This document shows positions 52,301-61,164 of a stretch of 64,000 bases of DNA, in pieces. How positions within the stretch are numbered: position 1 is the stretch's first letter; the number at the start of each line of letters is the position of its first letter. The stretch covers positions 62,001 through 126,000 of the forward strand of contig NZ_JBHZGL010000009.1 in NCBI RefSeq assembly GCF_051900415.1, written 5' to 3'. The notes under the pieces are model-generated. The model saw only the letters and a program-made list of their open reading frames with translations. It was not told the DNA's origin and did not search any database. The translations under genes and the position numbers were made by a program. Source of the DNA: Frateuria_A sp051900415 (GTDB taxonomy: Bacteria; Pseudomonadota; Gammaproteobacteria; Xanthomonadales; Rhodanobacteraceae).

Positions 52301-54315
52301 AACGACACGCCGGTCTGCAGCAGATACTTGCAGTAACCGCGCAGCATGGCGACCTGGCGCCAGTTGAGCTTGGCGCCCAGCACCAGCCGGTTGAAGCCGT
52401 CGTTCTCGGCATTGGCGCGCCAGACCTGCTCGAAGGCGTCCTCGAACAGCGAGCCGACCTGCTCCACGGTAAAGGTGAGGTGGCCGACCGGCTGCACCTC
52501 GAAGTCCTGGATGAACAGCGGCGTGCCGCCGGTGCGCACGTCATAGACGTGCTCGGTCAGCACGCGCAGGCCCAGGTTCTCCAGCTGCGGCAGCACTTCG
52601 GAAAGCGCGATGTCGCTGCCGGAACGGTAGACCTTGAAACGCAGTTCGTCCGGCCGCTGCGGCGGGTGGTAGAAGGACATGCGCACGGCATCGTCGCCCT
52701 CGAGCTGCGAGAGCTCGTAGACGTCCTCGGCGGCGACCTCCGGGCTCACCTCGTCGACGTAGCCAACCGGAAGCGACTTCACGTAGCGGTTGGCCAGCAC
52801 CACGCCCTCGTGGTCGCCACGGGCCTGGACCAGCGCGTCGCGCACGTCGTCGTGCCAGTTGCGCACGATGGCGGCGACGGACTGCTCCAGCGCGGCGGCG
52901 TCATAGCTGGCGCGATCCCCGATCTTCGGGCGCACGACCACGTGCAGGCGGGCCAGCGCAGCCTCGCCCATCAGCACTGCGGAGTCGACGTGCTCGCCGT
53001 GCAGCGCGTCGCGCAGCAGGTTCTCGATGCGCTCGCGCACCGTGGTGTTGAAGCGCTCGCGCGGCACGTAGACCAGGCAGGTGTAGAAGCGGCCGTAGCG
53101 GTCGCGGCGCACGAACAGGCGCGTGCGGGCGCGCTGGCGCAGGTCCAGGATGCCGCAGGAGATGCCGAACAGCTCGTCCTCGCTGCTCTGGAACAGCTCG
53201 TCGCGCGGCAGCGTTTCCAGGATATGGCGCAGCGACTTGCCGGAATAGGAGTCGCGCTTGAGCCCCGAGCGGCACATCACCGTCTCGACCTTCTGGCGGA
53301 TCAGCGGCACGTCTTGCGGACGGGCCATGTAGGCGTTGGACGAGAACAGGCCCAGGAAGCGCTGCTCGGCGACCGGCTTGCCGTTGGCGTCGAACTTGAG
53401 CACGCCCACGTAATCCATGTAGCCCGGACGGTGCACATGCGAGCGGGCGTTGGTCTTGGTGAGGATGACCGCATCGGTCGAACCCGACTGCGGCAAGGCG
53501 GAAGCCGCCAGGCTGCGAAGCGAACGCGGCGCGACCGAACGCTCGCTGCCGCGCAGGATGCCCAGGCCGGAGTCGTTGATGGCGCGCAGCACTTCTTCGC
53601 CATCGGCCTCCGTGACTTCGTATTCGCGGTAGCCCAGGAAGGTGAAGTTGTCGTCGGCCAGCCAACGCAGGAACGCAGAGGCCTCGCCCACGGCGCTCTC
53701 GCCCACGGGCAGCTTGCGCTGCGGCAGATCGGTGGCGATCGCCAGCGCCTTGTCACGCATGGTCGACCAGTCGTCCACGGCCACGCGCACGTCTTCCAGT
53801 GCCGCCTCGACGCGTGCCTTGAGCGCGGCCTGCGCCGCCTCGTCGGCCACGCGATCGACCTCGAAATGCATCACCGATTCGGGCTTGCCGCCCTCGCCGC
53901 CCAGCTGCTTCAGCTGGCCCTTGGCGTCGCGCGCGGCGCTGACCACCGGATGGATCACGGCATGGATCTGCAGGTCGTCGGAGGCGACCATGCTCACCGT
54001 GTCGACCAAGAAGGGCATGTCGTCGGTGACGACCTCGATCACGCTGCGGCCGGCATGGCCGCGCTCGGGATTGAACACGCGCACCTTGGCGCGGTCCGGT
54101 TCACGCTGCTGGACGAAATCCATCAGTCCGCCGATCAGCCCGGCCCACTCGGCCGGGGTATGCAGGTCCACGTCGCTGTGCGCCATCCGCGCGAAGAAGG
54201 CGCCGATAAAAAATTGCGCCTCATCAAGGCGCCCGGTCGCAAAGCCGCTTTTCTTCAGTTCCTCGAAGACAGCCGGGGGAACCGTGCTGTCGCTGGTCGC
54301 GCGAATGGCATTCAT
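49384..54315 (-). CDS. NAD-specific glutamate dehydrogenase, large type
   Basis: Breaks glutamate down to 2-oxoglutarate and ammonia. At 1643 residues it belongs to the 180-kDa class (GDH of Streptomyces/Pseudomonas gdhB). The N-terminal region (about 1-700) holds ACT-like regulatory parts; the catalytic core includes GGLRWSDRREDFRTEVLGL around residues 843-861 and GSKGGFFVKRP, then a Rossmann part with GDMSGDVFGNGML and a long C-terminal helical region. No frame break was seen. It is transcribed alone; its 447-base upstream region is shared with the divergent RND operon. Confidence 0.95.
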   Translation of the reverse strand: MNAIRATSDSTVPPAVFEELKKSGFATGRLDEAQFFIGAFFARMAHSDVDLHTPAEWAGLIGGLMDFVQQREPDRAKVRVFNPERGHAGRSVIEVVTDDMPFLVDTVSMVASDDLQIHAVIHPVVSAARDAKGQLKQLGGEGGKPESVMHFEVDRVADEAAQAALKARVEAALEDVRVAVDDWSTMRDKALAIATDLPQRKLPVGESAVGEASAFLRWLADDNFTFLGYREYEVTEADGEEVLRAINDSGLGILRGSERSVAPRSLRSLAASALPQSGSTDAVILTKTNARSHVHRPGYMDYVGVLKFDANGKPVAEQRFLGLFSSNAYMARPQDVPLIRQKVETVMCRSGLKRDSYSGKSLRHILETLPRDELFQSSEDELFGISCGILDLRQRARTRLFVRRDRYGRFYTCLVYVPRERFNTTVRERIENLLRDALHGEHVDSAVLMGEAALARLHVVVRPKIGDRASYDAAALEQSVAAIVRNWHDDVRDALVQARGDHEGVVLANRYVKSLPVGYVDEVSPEVAAEDVYELSQLEGDDAVRMSFYHPPQRPDELRFKVYRSGSDIALSEVLPQLENLGLRVLTEHVYDVRTGGTPLFIQDFEVQPVGHLTFTVEQVGSLFEDAFEQVWRANAENDGFNRLVLGAKLNWRQVAMLRGYCKYLLQTGVSFSQAYMEDALNRYPAIAGLLVELFNAKFDPRRESLSADELKTAGELLDAEMRVLIPGNVQGAQPALVDNLVGMLSRPRTEQVATLEEAIATLLENVSSLDDDRILRSFLGVIRATLRTSFFQQWDGAYRPYISFKFDSHKVPELPKPVPYREIFVSAARVEGIHLRFGAVARGGLRWSDRREDFRTEVLGLVKAQMVKNTVIVPVGSKGGFFVKRPPVGADRDAQIAEGIACYKMFINGLLDITDNLVEGKVVPPHEVVRHDQDDPYLVVAADKGTATFSDIANAISIEHNFWLGDAFASGGSNGYDHKGMGITAKGAWESVKRHFRALGRDSQSQDFTCVGIGDMSGDVFGNGMLLSEHIRLLAAFDHRHIFLDPNPDAAKSFAERQRMFKIPRSSWEDYDKSLISEGGGIYPRSAKSIPVSPQVRQALGLKDDVTQLNPNELMSAILKAPVDLLWNGGIGTYVKSSQETNADVGDRANNALRINGADLRCKVVGEGGNLGFTQKGRIEAAQHGVLLNTDFIDNSAGVDTSDHEVNIKILLNDAVRRGELTEEGRNKQLAAMTDEVGQLVLWDNYRQNQAITLMEHQSVKRLGSMAHFIRELEAQGLLDRQVENLPSDAELSERKARHQGLTRPELSVLLSYDKIKLFQQLLESDVPEDPYLSKELVRYFPEPLHEKYADNMQRHRLKREIIATAVTNSTINRMGATFMLRMQEDTGQGPAAIAKAYTAAREILDARELWAEIEALDGKVAEDTQIDAIMQIWSQLRHMTRWLLNRPGASLDIAANVERYQAGVTALRQGLPDVLTETGKADFELSCEKWEGLGVPKALAVRLARMPVLRAVLDMCEVAQQSGQPITTVARVFYELGEALDLEWLRGQIEALPVEGHWHAQARGSLLDELNHQHRALAQQVLALAGDRKDASPVQAWLQRDDATLNYTRSMLAEILTQNADYPIASVAVRRLAQLAQVPVG

Positions 54316-54762
54316 GGCATCTGCTTGTCAGTGGAAACGAGTGGTGCCCACGCTGGGGAGGCGTAAAGCCCGAAAAGGATACGCCTCGCGTCAGGGCGAT
54401 TCCACCGATGAGGCCACTGTCGACGGGCCGTCGGGCACGCGCATACACCGTCAATTCAAGATGCCGGTGCACCCCCGTGCGTTGCGCACTTCACCGTGCG
54501 CCCGCGCACGGATGGGTCGTCCACGCGAACCATGCACGTGCCGCGGCTTTGTCCACATTCCCGTGCCATAAGCAAGTCTTGGCCGCGGCGGCTCACCATA
54601 TGTAAACTGGCCGGTATAGTTGCGCTTCCCGGCCGGCGGTTGCCCCACCGCCGGCACGTCGTGTCACGACCACTGGCACTGGTCGGCCACGTCGACGCTC
54701 GTATGCTCGCCGGCTTCCCCGCCGCGTCCTCAAGAATCACGCCTCATAAGAATGGAGTTCCC
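54316..54762. other. shared upstream region of gdhB and the RND operon
   Basis: A 447-base gap between divergent genes, with no gene I can support. At 54632-54655 there is an 8-bp GC hairpin (GCCGGCGG/CCGCCGGC, loop TTGCCCCA) in the leader of the efflux operon. TATAGT at 54615-54620 is a possible -10 but has no good -35. No regulator gene or clear operator was seen. Confidence 0.45.
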
Positions 54763-55980
54763 ATGAAGTCCACGACAACGCGCACCCTGGCCCTGTGCCT
54801 CGGCATGCTCGCCCTGGCCGCCTGTGGCGGCAAGGACCAGCCGCAGGGACAGCAGCAGATGCCGCCGCCGCAGGTGGGAGTGGTCACACTCAAGGCGCAG
54901 ACCGTGCCGCTGAACAAGGACCTGGTCGGCCGCCTGTCGCCGTTCCGCAGCGCCGACGTGCGCGCCCGTGTGCCCGGCGTGCTGCTCAAGCGCACTTTCG
55001 ATGAAGGCACCGACGTCGAGAAGGGGCAGTTGCTGTTCCAGATCGATCCGGCACCGCTGAAGGCGACGCTGGGCGCGGCGCAGGCCAGCCTGGCGCAGGC
55101 GCAGGCGAGCTACACCAATGCCCAGGTCAACGCCGACCGTGCGCGCGAGCTGGCGCCCAAGGGCTACGTTTCCAAGGCCGACCTGGACAGCGCCCTGGCC
55201 ACCGAGCGCAGCGCCAAGGCCGCCGTGCAGCAGGCGCGCGCCTCGGTGCAGTCGGCGCAGATCAACCTTGGTTACGCCGACGTTCGCTCGCCGATCGATG
55301 GCCGGGCCGGCCAGCAGCAGGTCACCGAAGGCGCGCTGGTCGGCCAGGGTGAGGCCACGCTGCTCACCACCGTCGAGCAGATCGATCCGCTGTACGTGAA
55401 CTTCAACATGAGCGTGTCCGAGCTCGAGCAGCTGCGCCAGGCGCAGGGCCAGGGCAACGTGTCGCTGGCGGTCGCCGGCAAGAGCGACAAGAACGCCAGC
55501 GTGCGCGTGACCCTGCCTGACGGCAGCACCTATGCGCAGCCTGGCACGGTCGACTTCTCCTCCACGTCGGTCGATCCGGCCACCGGCGCCGTGTCGCTGC
55601 GCGCGCGCATCCCCAACCCCGAGCACACGCTGCTGCCGGGCATGTACGTCACGATCGAGGCCTCGCTCGGCCAGCGCCACAATGTGTTCGTGGTGCCGCA
55701 GGCGGCGGTGCTGCGCGACACCGTGGGTGCTTACGTCTACGTGGTCGGCCCCGACGGCAAGGTTGCCCGCCATGACATCACCACCGCCTCCATGCAGGGT
55801 GGCAACTGGGTCGTCACCCGTGGGCTGAAGGCCGGCGAGAAGGTGATCGTCTCGGGCGTGCAGAACGTCAAGGAAGGCGCCCCTGCCAACCCGTCCCCGT
55901 GGCAGCCGCCGGCCCCGGCCGGCCAGGCTCCGGTTGCCGCCAAGGCGCCGGCCGCCGCCGCGACCGCGCACGGCAAGTAA
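54763..55980 (+). CDS. RND efflux periplasmic adaptor (membrane fusion lipoprotein)
   Basis: AcrA/MexA-like adaptor of 405 residues that links an RND pump to an outer-membrane channel. The signal peptide ends in the lipobox LAAC (Cys at about residue 22). The lipoyl/barrel-sandwich halves (RARVPGVLLKRTFDEGTDV and NLGYADVRSPIDGRAG) flank a coiled coil (about 105-170), followed by beta-barrel and membrane-proximal domains and an Ala/Pro-rich tail. It starts 12 bases upstream of the pump gene region and is cotranscribed with it. Confidence 0.94.
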   Translation: MKSTTTRTLALCLGMLALAACGGKDQPQGQQQMPPPQVGVVTLKAQTVPLNKDLVGRLSPFRSADVRARVPGVLLKRTFDEGTDVEKGQLLFQIDPAPLKATLGAAQASLAQAQASYTNAQVNADRARELAPKGYVSKADLDSALATERSAKAAVQQARASVQSAQINLGYADVRSPIDGRAGQQQVTEGALVGQGEATLLTTVEQIDPLYVNFNMSVSELEQLRQAQGQGNVSLAVAGKSDKNASVRVTLPDGSTYAQPGTVDFSSTSVDPATGAVSLRARIPNPEHTLLPGMYVTIEASLGQRHNVFVVPQAAVLRDTVGAYVYVVGPDGKVARHDITTASMQGGNWVVTRGLKAGEKVIVSGVQNVKEGAPANPSPWQPPAPAGQAPVAAKAPAAAATAHGK

Positions 55981-55992
55981 CGGAGCGACCTC

Positions 55993-58900
55993 ATGCCGAG
56001 TTTCTTCATCGACCGCCCGATCTTCGCCTGGGTGGTGGCCATCCTGATCTCGCTGGGCGGCGTGCTGGCCATCCTCAACCTGGGCGTGGAGTCCTACCCG
56101 AACATCGCGCCGCCTTCGGTGACGGTGAGCGCCTCGTATCCGGGCGCCAGCGCCGAGACCACCGAGAAGGCGGTCACCCAGGTGATCGAGCAGCAGCTGA
56201 CCGGCATCGATCACCTGCTGTACTTCAGCTCATCTTCCAGTGCCAGCGGCCGCGCCAACATCACGCTGACCTTCGAGAGCGGCACCGACCCGGACATCGC
56301 CCAGGTGCAGGTGCAGAACAAGGTCTCGCTGGCCACGCCGCGCCTGCCCTCGGAGGTGACCCAGCAGGGTGTGGTAGTGGCCAAGGCCAATTCCGGCTTC
56401 CTGATGGTGGTGGCGCTCAAGTCGGACAATCCGAACATCGACCGCGACCGGCTGAGCGACATCGTCGGCACGCAGGTGCTCGACCAGATCGCCCGCGTGC
56501 CGGGCGTGGGCAGCACCAACCAGTTCGGTTCCGAATACGCCATGCGCATCTGGCTCAACCCGGACAAGCTGCACGGCTACGACCTCTCGGCAACCCAGGT
56601 ACTGGATGCGATCCGCGCGCAGAACGTGCAGTTCGCCGCCGGCTCGATCGGCGCGGACCCGGCGTTGCCCGGCCAGGGCTTCACCGCCACGGTATCGACC
56701 GAGGGCCGCTTCACCAGTCCCGAGCAATTCGCCGGCATCATCCTGCGCGCCAACCCCGACGGCACCACCGTCAAGCTCGGCGACGTAGCCCGGATCAGCT
56801 TCGGCCCCGGCAGCTACGGCTTCAACACCACGGTGGACGGCAAGCCGATCGGCGCCTTCGCGATCCAGCTGCTGCCCGGCGCCAACGCGCTCAACGTGGC
56901 CACGGCCGTGCGCGGCAAGATGGACGAGCTCGCTCCCAGCTTCCCGCCGGGCGTGACCTGGTTCAGCCCGTACGACAGCACCGCGTTCGTGAAGATCTCC
57001 ATCGACGAGGTGGTGCACACGCTGATCGAGGCGATCATCCTCGTCTTCCTGGTGATGCTGCTGTTCCTGCAGAACATCCGCGCCACCATCATCCCGACGC
57101 TGGTGATCCCGGTGGCGCTGCTGGGCACTTTCCTGGGCATGCTGGTGCTGGGCTTCACCATCAACCAGCTGACCTTGTTCGGCATGGTGCTGGCGATCGG
57201 CATCGTGGTCGACGACGCGATCGTGGTGATCGAGAACGTCGAGCGCATCATGACCGAGGAGAACCTCTCGCCGAAGGATGCCACGCGCAAGGCGATGGGC
57301 CAGATCACCGGCGCGGTGGTGGCCATCACGGTGGTGCTGACGGCGGTGTTCGTGCCCTCGGCACTGCAACCGGGCGCCACCGGCATCATCTATCGCCAGT
57401 TCGCGCTGACCATCGCCGTGTCGATGGCGTTCTCGGCGTTCCTGGCGCTGTCGTTCACGCCGGCGTTGTGCGCGAGCTTCCTCAAGCCCGAGCACCACAA
57501 GAAGAAGAACGTCGTCTTCCGCAAGTTCAACCAGTTCTTCGACTGGACCACCCGCACCTATACCGGCCACGTCGGCAGCGCCGTGCGGCACGCGCCGCGC
57601 TGGATGTTCGTGTTCGTGCTGGTCGCGGTGCTGGCCGGCTTCCTCTACACCCGCCTGCCCGGCAGCTTCCTGCCCGAGGAAGACCAGGGCTACGCGATGT
57701 CGGTGATCCAGCTGCCGCCGGGCGCCACCAAGCAGCGCACCGAAGAGGTGATGGGCGAGATGCTGAAGATCCTGAAGAAGGATCCGGCGGTCGACACCGT
57801 GCTGCAGGTCGCCGGCTTCAGCTTCATCGGCTCGGGCGAAAACGCCGGCATGGCCTTCATCAAGCTCAAGGACTGGTCCGAGCGCGACGTCACCGCGGCG
57901 GAGTTCATCCAGCGGGCCAATGGGGCGCTGTTCCAGATCCACGATGCGCGCATCTTCGTGGTGAACATCCCGACGGTGCAGGGCCTGGGCCAGTTCGGCG
58001 GCTTCGATATGTACCTGCAGGACCGCGCCGGCTTCGGCCGCGACGCGCTGACCCAGGCGCGCAATACCCTGCTCGGCAAGGCCAGCCAGGACCCGGTGCT
58101 GACCGGCGTGCGACCCAACGCGCTGGAGGACGCACCGCAGCTGCATCTGGACGTCGACCGTGTGCAGGCGCAGTCGATGGGCCTGTCGGTGGGCGACATC
58201 TACAACGCAGTCGGCCTGATGCTGGCGCCGGTGTATGTCAACGACTTCACCTACGGCGGTCGCGTCAAGCGCGTGATCATGCAGGCCGATGCGCCCTACC
58301 GCATGAGCCCGGACGCACTGCAGCACTTCTTCACCCCCAGCAGCACGCAGAACACCGCCGCGGGTACGCCGGAGATGATCCCGTTGTCCAACGTGGTGCA
58401 CGCCGACTGGCAGATGGGCTCGCCTTCGCTCAACCGCTACAACGGTTACGCGGCGGTGGAGATCGTCGGCTCGCCGACGCCGGGGCACGCCTCGGGTGAG
58501 GCGATGGCCGAGATGGAGAAAATCGTCACCAACGACCTGCCGCAGGGCTACGGCTTCGACTGGACCGGCCAGTCCTACCAGGAAATCCTTTCCGGCAATG
58601 CCGCCACGCTGCTGATGGTGCTGTCGATCGTGATCGTGTTCCTGGCGCTGGCGGCGCTCTACGAGAGCTGGTCGATTCCGGTCTCGGTGCTGCTGGTGTT
58701 GCCGCTGGGTCTGCTGGGTGCGGTGGTGTTCACGCTGCTGCGCGGGCTGCCCAACGACATCTACTTCAAGGTCGGCCTGATCACGGTGATCGGCCTGGCG
58801 GCGAAGAACGCGATCCTGATCGTGGAGTTCGCGGTCGAACAACAGCAACACGGCCGGACATTGCGCGAAGGCGTGATCGAAGCCTCGCGTCTGCGCCTGC

Positions 58901-59172
58901 GACCGATCCTGATGACCTCGCTGGCGTTCGTACTGGGCGTGTTCCCGCTGTTCATCTCCTCCGGCGCCGGCGCCAACGCCCGCCACGCGATCGGCACCGG
59001 CGTGATCGGCGGCATGCTGTTCGCCACGTTCCTTGGCGTGTTGCTGATTCCGGTGTTCTACGTGGTGGTGCGCCGCCTGCTGGGCGACAAACTCGATGGC
59101 AACGGTCCCGCGCAGCCAGGCATCGGCCACGGCCCGCACACGTTCGACTCCGATCCGCGCCGCGGACATTGA
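55993..59172 (+). CDS. RND multidrug efflux permease, HAE-1 family
   Basis: Proton-driven inner-membrane pump of 1059 residues, AcrB/MexB type. Twelve membrane helices and two large periplasmic loops are visible. Key proton-relay residues line up with AcrB: Asp407 and Asp408 in VVDDAIVVIENVER, and Lys938 in GLAAKNAILIVEF (Lys940 in AcrB). The start MPSFFIDRPIFAWV is the family signature. Substrates cannot be predicted. No outer-membrane channel gene follows, so it would use a channel encoded elsewhere. Confidence 0.96.
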   Translation: MPSFFIDRPIFAWVVAILISLGGVLAILNLGVESYPNIAPPSVTVSASYPGASAETTEKAVTQVIEQQLTGIDHLLYFSSSSSASGRANITLTFESGTDPDIAQVQVQNKVSLATPRLPSEVTQQGVVVAKANSGFLMVVALKSDNPNIDRDRLSDIVGTQVLDQIARVPGVGSTNQFGSEYAMRIWLNPDKLHGYDLSATQVLDAIRAQNVQFAAGSIGADPALPGQGFTATVSTEGRFTSPEQFAGIILRANPDGTTVKLGDVARISFGPGSYGFNTTVDGKPIGAFAIQLLPGANALNVATAVRGKMDELAPSFPPGVTWFSPYDSTAFVKISIDEVVHTLIEAIILVFLVMLLFLQNIRATIIPTLVIPVALLGTFLGMLVLGFTINQLTLFGMVLAIGIVVDDAIVVIENVERIMTEENLSPKDATRKAMGQITGAVVAITVVLTAVFVPSALQPGATGIIYRQFALTIAVSMAFSAFLALSFTPALCASFLKPEHHKKKNVVFRKFNQFFDWTTRTYTGHVGSAVRHAPRWMFVFVLVAVLAGFLYTRLPGSFLPEEDQGYAMSVIQLPPGATKQRTEEVMGEMLKILKKDPAVDTVLQVAGFSFIGSGENAGMAFIKLKDWSERDVTAAEFIQRANGALFQIHDARIFVVNIPTVQGLGQFGGFDMYLQDRAGFGRDALTQARNTLLGKASQDPVLTGVRPNALEDAPQLHLDVDRVQAQSMGLSVGDIYNAVGLMLAPVYVNDFTYGGRVKRVIMQADAPYRMSPDALQHFFTPSSTQNTAAGTPEMIPLSNVVHADWQMGSPSLNRYNGYAAVEIVGSPTPGHASGEAMAEMEKIVTNDLPQGYGFDWTGQSYQEILSGNAATLLMVLSIVIVFLALAALYESWSIPVSVLLVLPLGLLGAVVFTLLRGLPNDIYFKVGLITVIGLAAKNAILIVEFAVEQQQHGRTLREGVIEASRLRLRPILMTSLAFVLGVFPLFISSGAGANARHAIGTGVIGGMLFATFLGVLLIPVFYVVVRRLLGDKLDGNGPAQPGIGHGPHTFDSDPRRGH

Positions 59173-59245
59173 TGCCTGTTCCCTCCTCCCCTCAGGGGGA
59201 GGACTGAGGCAAGAGGTTGGGGCACGCCTCAGTATCCAGAAAAAG

Positions 59246-59279
59246 AAAAAAGCCCGGGCGATGCCCGGGCTTTTCTTTG
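59246..59279. terminator. two-way intrinsic terminator after the RND operon
   Basis: AAAAGCCCGGGC, GAT, GCCCGGGCTTTT: a 12-bp perfect stem with A- and T-runs on either side, followed by CTTT. It would end the RND transcript and also transcripts coming from the right. Confidence 0.9.
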
Positions 59280-59335
59280 GGAGGCACAGGCGCCAAGGCG
59301 CAGCAAAACGCCGAAGAGCGGCCAAGCATCTGGCG

Positions 59336-59400
59336 TCACAGGCACCCCGCGAGCCCCGGCCCCTCACCCCAACCCTCTCCCCGGAGGGGAGAGGGAGCCA
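59336..59400. repeat. dispersed repeat, CCCTCTCCCCGGAGGGGAGAGGG family
   Basis: GAGCCCCGGCCCCTCACCCC then the palindromic CTCTCCCCGGAGGGGAGAG. The same block occurs at about 33825-33865, 34614-34655, 59713-59750, 63268-63307 and 63363-63404, so it is the most frequent repeat in the window. It could form a tight hairpin. Confidence 0.85.
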
Positions 59401-59442
59401 AGTGCGAAGCTCCCGCACCCGAACGCGCAAGCCCTCTTGCCT

Positions 59443-59750
59443 CAGCTCCCGAGCGCCCGCGGTAAAGCGGCGGCAGCTCCTCTAAGAGCAAGCGACTGAC
59501 CAAGCAAAGCGCGCAGGCACCTAGCTTTTTAGCCACCCCGGGCTTAGCCGGGCCATTTCTTTGGTTACTTTCTCTTTGGGCCAGCAAAGAAAGTGACCCG
59601 AGCGCCGGCAGGCGATCGGAAGCCCGCCGCAGGCGAGCCAAGTCGCGAAGAGACCACGCAAGAACGACAACCAAAGCGTCCCAATGCGGGAAGCATGCCC
59701 GCGAGCCCGCCCCTTCACCCCAACCCTCTCCCCGGAAGGGAGAGGGTGGC
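59443..59750 (+). repeat. long dispersed intergenic repeat, copy 3
   Basis: Plus-strand copy of the long repeat seen at 33755-34130 and 34349-34715, with the same order: CGGCGGCAGCTCCTCTAAGA, CACCTAGCTTTTTAG, a core hairpin (59564-59597), GGCGATCGGAAGCCCGCCGC, and the GGAAGGGAGAGGG block at the end. It fills most of the 584-base gap between the RND operon and the acyl-CoA dehydrogenase gene, and ends 6 bases before that gene's stop codon. Confidence 0.9.
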
Positions 59751-59756
59751 AAAAAC

Positions 59757-60917
59757 TCAGCGCAGGCCGGTCTCGTTGCGAGCGATCACGATGCGCTGGA
59801 TCTCGCTGGTGCCCTCGTAAATCTCGGTGATCTTGGCATCGCGGAAGTACCGCTCCAGCGGCATCTCCTTCGAATAGCCCATGCCGCCATGGATCTGCAC
59901 CGCCTGGTGGCTGATCCACATCGCCGCCTCCGACGCGGTGAGCTTGGCGATCGCCGCCTCGGTGCCAAAGCGGCCACCGTTCTTCTCCGCCTCGCCCTTG
60001 GCCCATGCCGCACGCAGCGTCAGCAAAGTGGCCGCGTCCAGCTTGCACTTCATGTCGGCGATCTTGGCCTGGGTCATCTGGAACGTGCCGATCGGCGCAC
60101 CGAACGCCTTGCGGTCGCGAGACCACTGCAATGTGGCTTCATAGGCGGCGCGGGCAATGCCCACGGCCTGCGAGGCGATACCGATGCGGCCGGCATCCAG
60201 CACGCCCATCGCGATCGCGAAACCCTTGCCTTCCTGACCCAGCAGGTTTTCCTTCGGGCAGACGTAGTCGTTGAATTCGATTTCGCAGGTGGCCGACGCG
60301 CGGATACCGAGCTTGGGTTCGGTCTTGCCCGCGTGGAAGCCCGGGCGCTTGGTATCGATGATGAACGCAGACACGCCCTTGGCGCCGATGCCCGGCGTGG
60401 TGATCGCGAACAGCACGATGTAGCGCGCGACCGGACCGGAGGTGATCCAGCTCTTCTTGCCGTTGATCACCCAGTCGCCGTCGGCATTCCTTGTCGCACG
60501 CGTGTGCATGGCCGAGGCATCCGAGCCCGACTGCGGTTCGGTCAATGCGTAGGCGCCGATGGCCTCGCCCGAGGCGATGGCACGCACGTAGGTCTGCTTC
60601 TGCTCTTCGGTGCCGTGCTTGAGGATGCCGTTGCAGAACAGCGAGTTGTTGACCGACATGATGGTCGAGGTAGCGGCGTCGGCCGCGGCGATCTCGATCA
60701 TCGCCAGCACATAGGCGATCGGGTCCATGCCCGCGCCGCCGTACTCGGTCGGCACCTCGATGCCCATCAGGCCAAGCTGGCCCATCTCCTGGATGTTCTC
60801 CAGCGGGAACTGGCCCTTGGCGTCCAGCTCGGCCGCCACCGGCGCGATGCGTCTCGAAGCGAAATCGCGGGCGATCGACTGGATCGAGAGCTGGTCTTCG
60901 GTGAAACGGAAATCCAT
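59757..60917 (-). CDS. acyl-CoA dehydrogenase
   Basis: Flavoenzyme of 386 residues that oxidises acyl-CoA, probably short or branched chain. AYALTEPQSGSDASAMHTRA and WITSG are the FAD-site blocks, QIHGGMGYSKEMPLERYFRDAK (part) and the catalytic glutamate in IYEGTSEIQR follow near the C-terminus. The start is the ATG at 60917 with GGAG 6 bases upstream. It is alone between a long repeat and a divergent ArsR-type gene, so chain length cannot be inferred from neighbours. Confidence 0.93.
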   Translation of the reverse strand: MDFRFTEDQLSIQSIARDFASRRIAPVAAELDAKGQFPLENIQEMGQLGLMGIEVPTEYGGAGMDPIAYVLAMIEIAAADAATSTIMSVNNSLFCNGILKHGTEEQKQTYVRAIASGEAIGAYALTEPQSGSDASAMHTRATRNADGDWVINGKKSWITSGPVARYIVLFAITTPGIGAKGVSAFIIDTKRPGFHAGKTEPKLGIRASATCEIEFNDYVCPKENLLGQEGKGFAIAMGVLDAGRIGIASQAVGIARAAYEATLQWSRDRKAFGAPIGTFQMTQAKIADMKCKLDAATLLTLRAAWAKGEAEKNGGRFGTEAAIAKLTASEAAMWISHQAVQIHGGMGYSKEMPLERYFRDAKITEIYEGTSEIQRIVIARNETGLR

Positions 60918-61007
60918 GGGCGGCTCCAAGGCTTGGCGAAGCCCGCTAGTTTAGCCGAACCGGCATGCGCGCCCGTAGGGAGGCGCCACGTGCACGCGCT
61001 GACCTTG

Positions 61008-61075
61008 CAGGAGCCCGCTTGCGGGCGATGCTTTTGCCGCATGGGCAAAGAGCATCGCCCGCAAGCGGGCTCATA
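61008..61075. repeat. hairpin repeat, CGCTTGCGGGCGATGC family, copy 3
   Basis: Arms CAGGAGCCCGCTTGCGGGCG and CGCCCGCAAGCGGGCTCATA enclose about 27 bases. It lies between the divergent acyl-CoA dehydrogenase and ArsR-methyltransferase genes, upstream of the latter's promoter. Confidence 0.87.
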
Positions 61076-61103
61076 CAGTGTCCGATCCGGGCCGGTCCCG
61101 CCC

Positions 61104-61132
61104 TTGACGTTCCCGATCCGGCCGCCTAGCCT
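61104..61132 (+). promoter_or_regulatory. promoter of the ArsR-methyltransferase gene
   Basis: TTGACG, 17 bases and TAGCCT lie before the gene, giving a leader of about 25 bases with AAAAGG. The downstream CATCGCGATAAA stretch was checked for an operator dyad; CGCG is palindromic but too short to call. Confidence 0.6.
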
Positions 61133-61164
61133 ATCCATCTCTGCATCGCGATAAAAGGATGAAA

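Noticed and set aside
56230..59430. A 1066-codon open frame on the minus strand opposite the RND permease
   Set aside because: It is the shadow of the permease gene, low-complexity and rich in His/Arg/Gln, with no recognisable domain.
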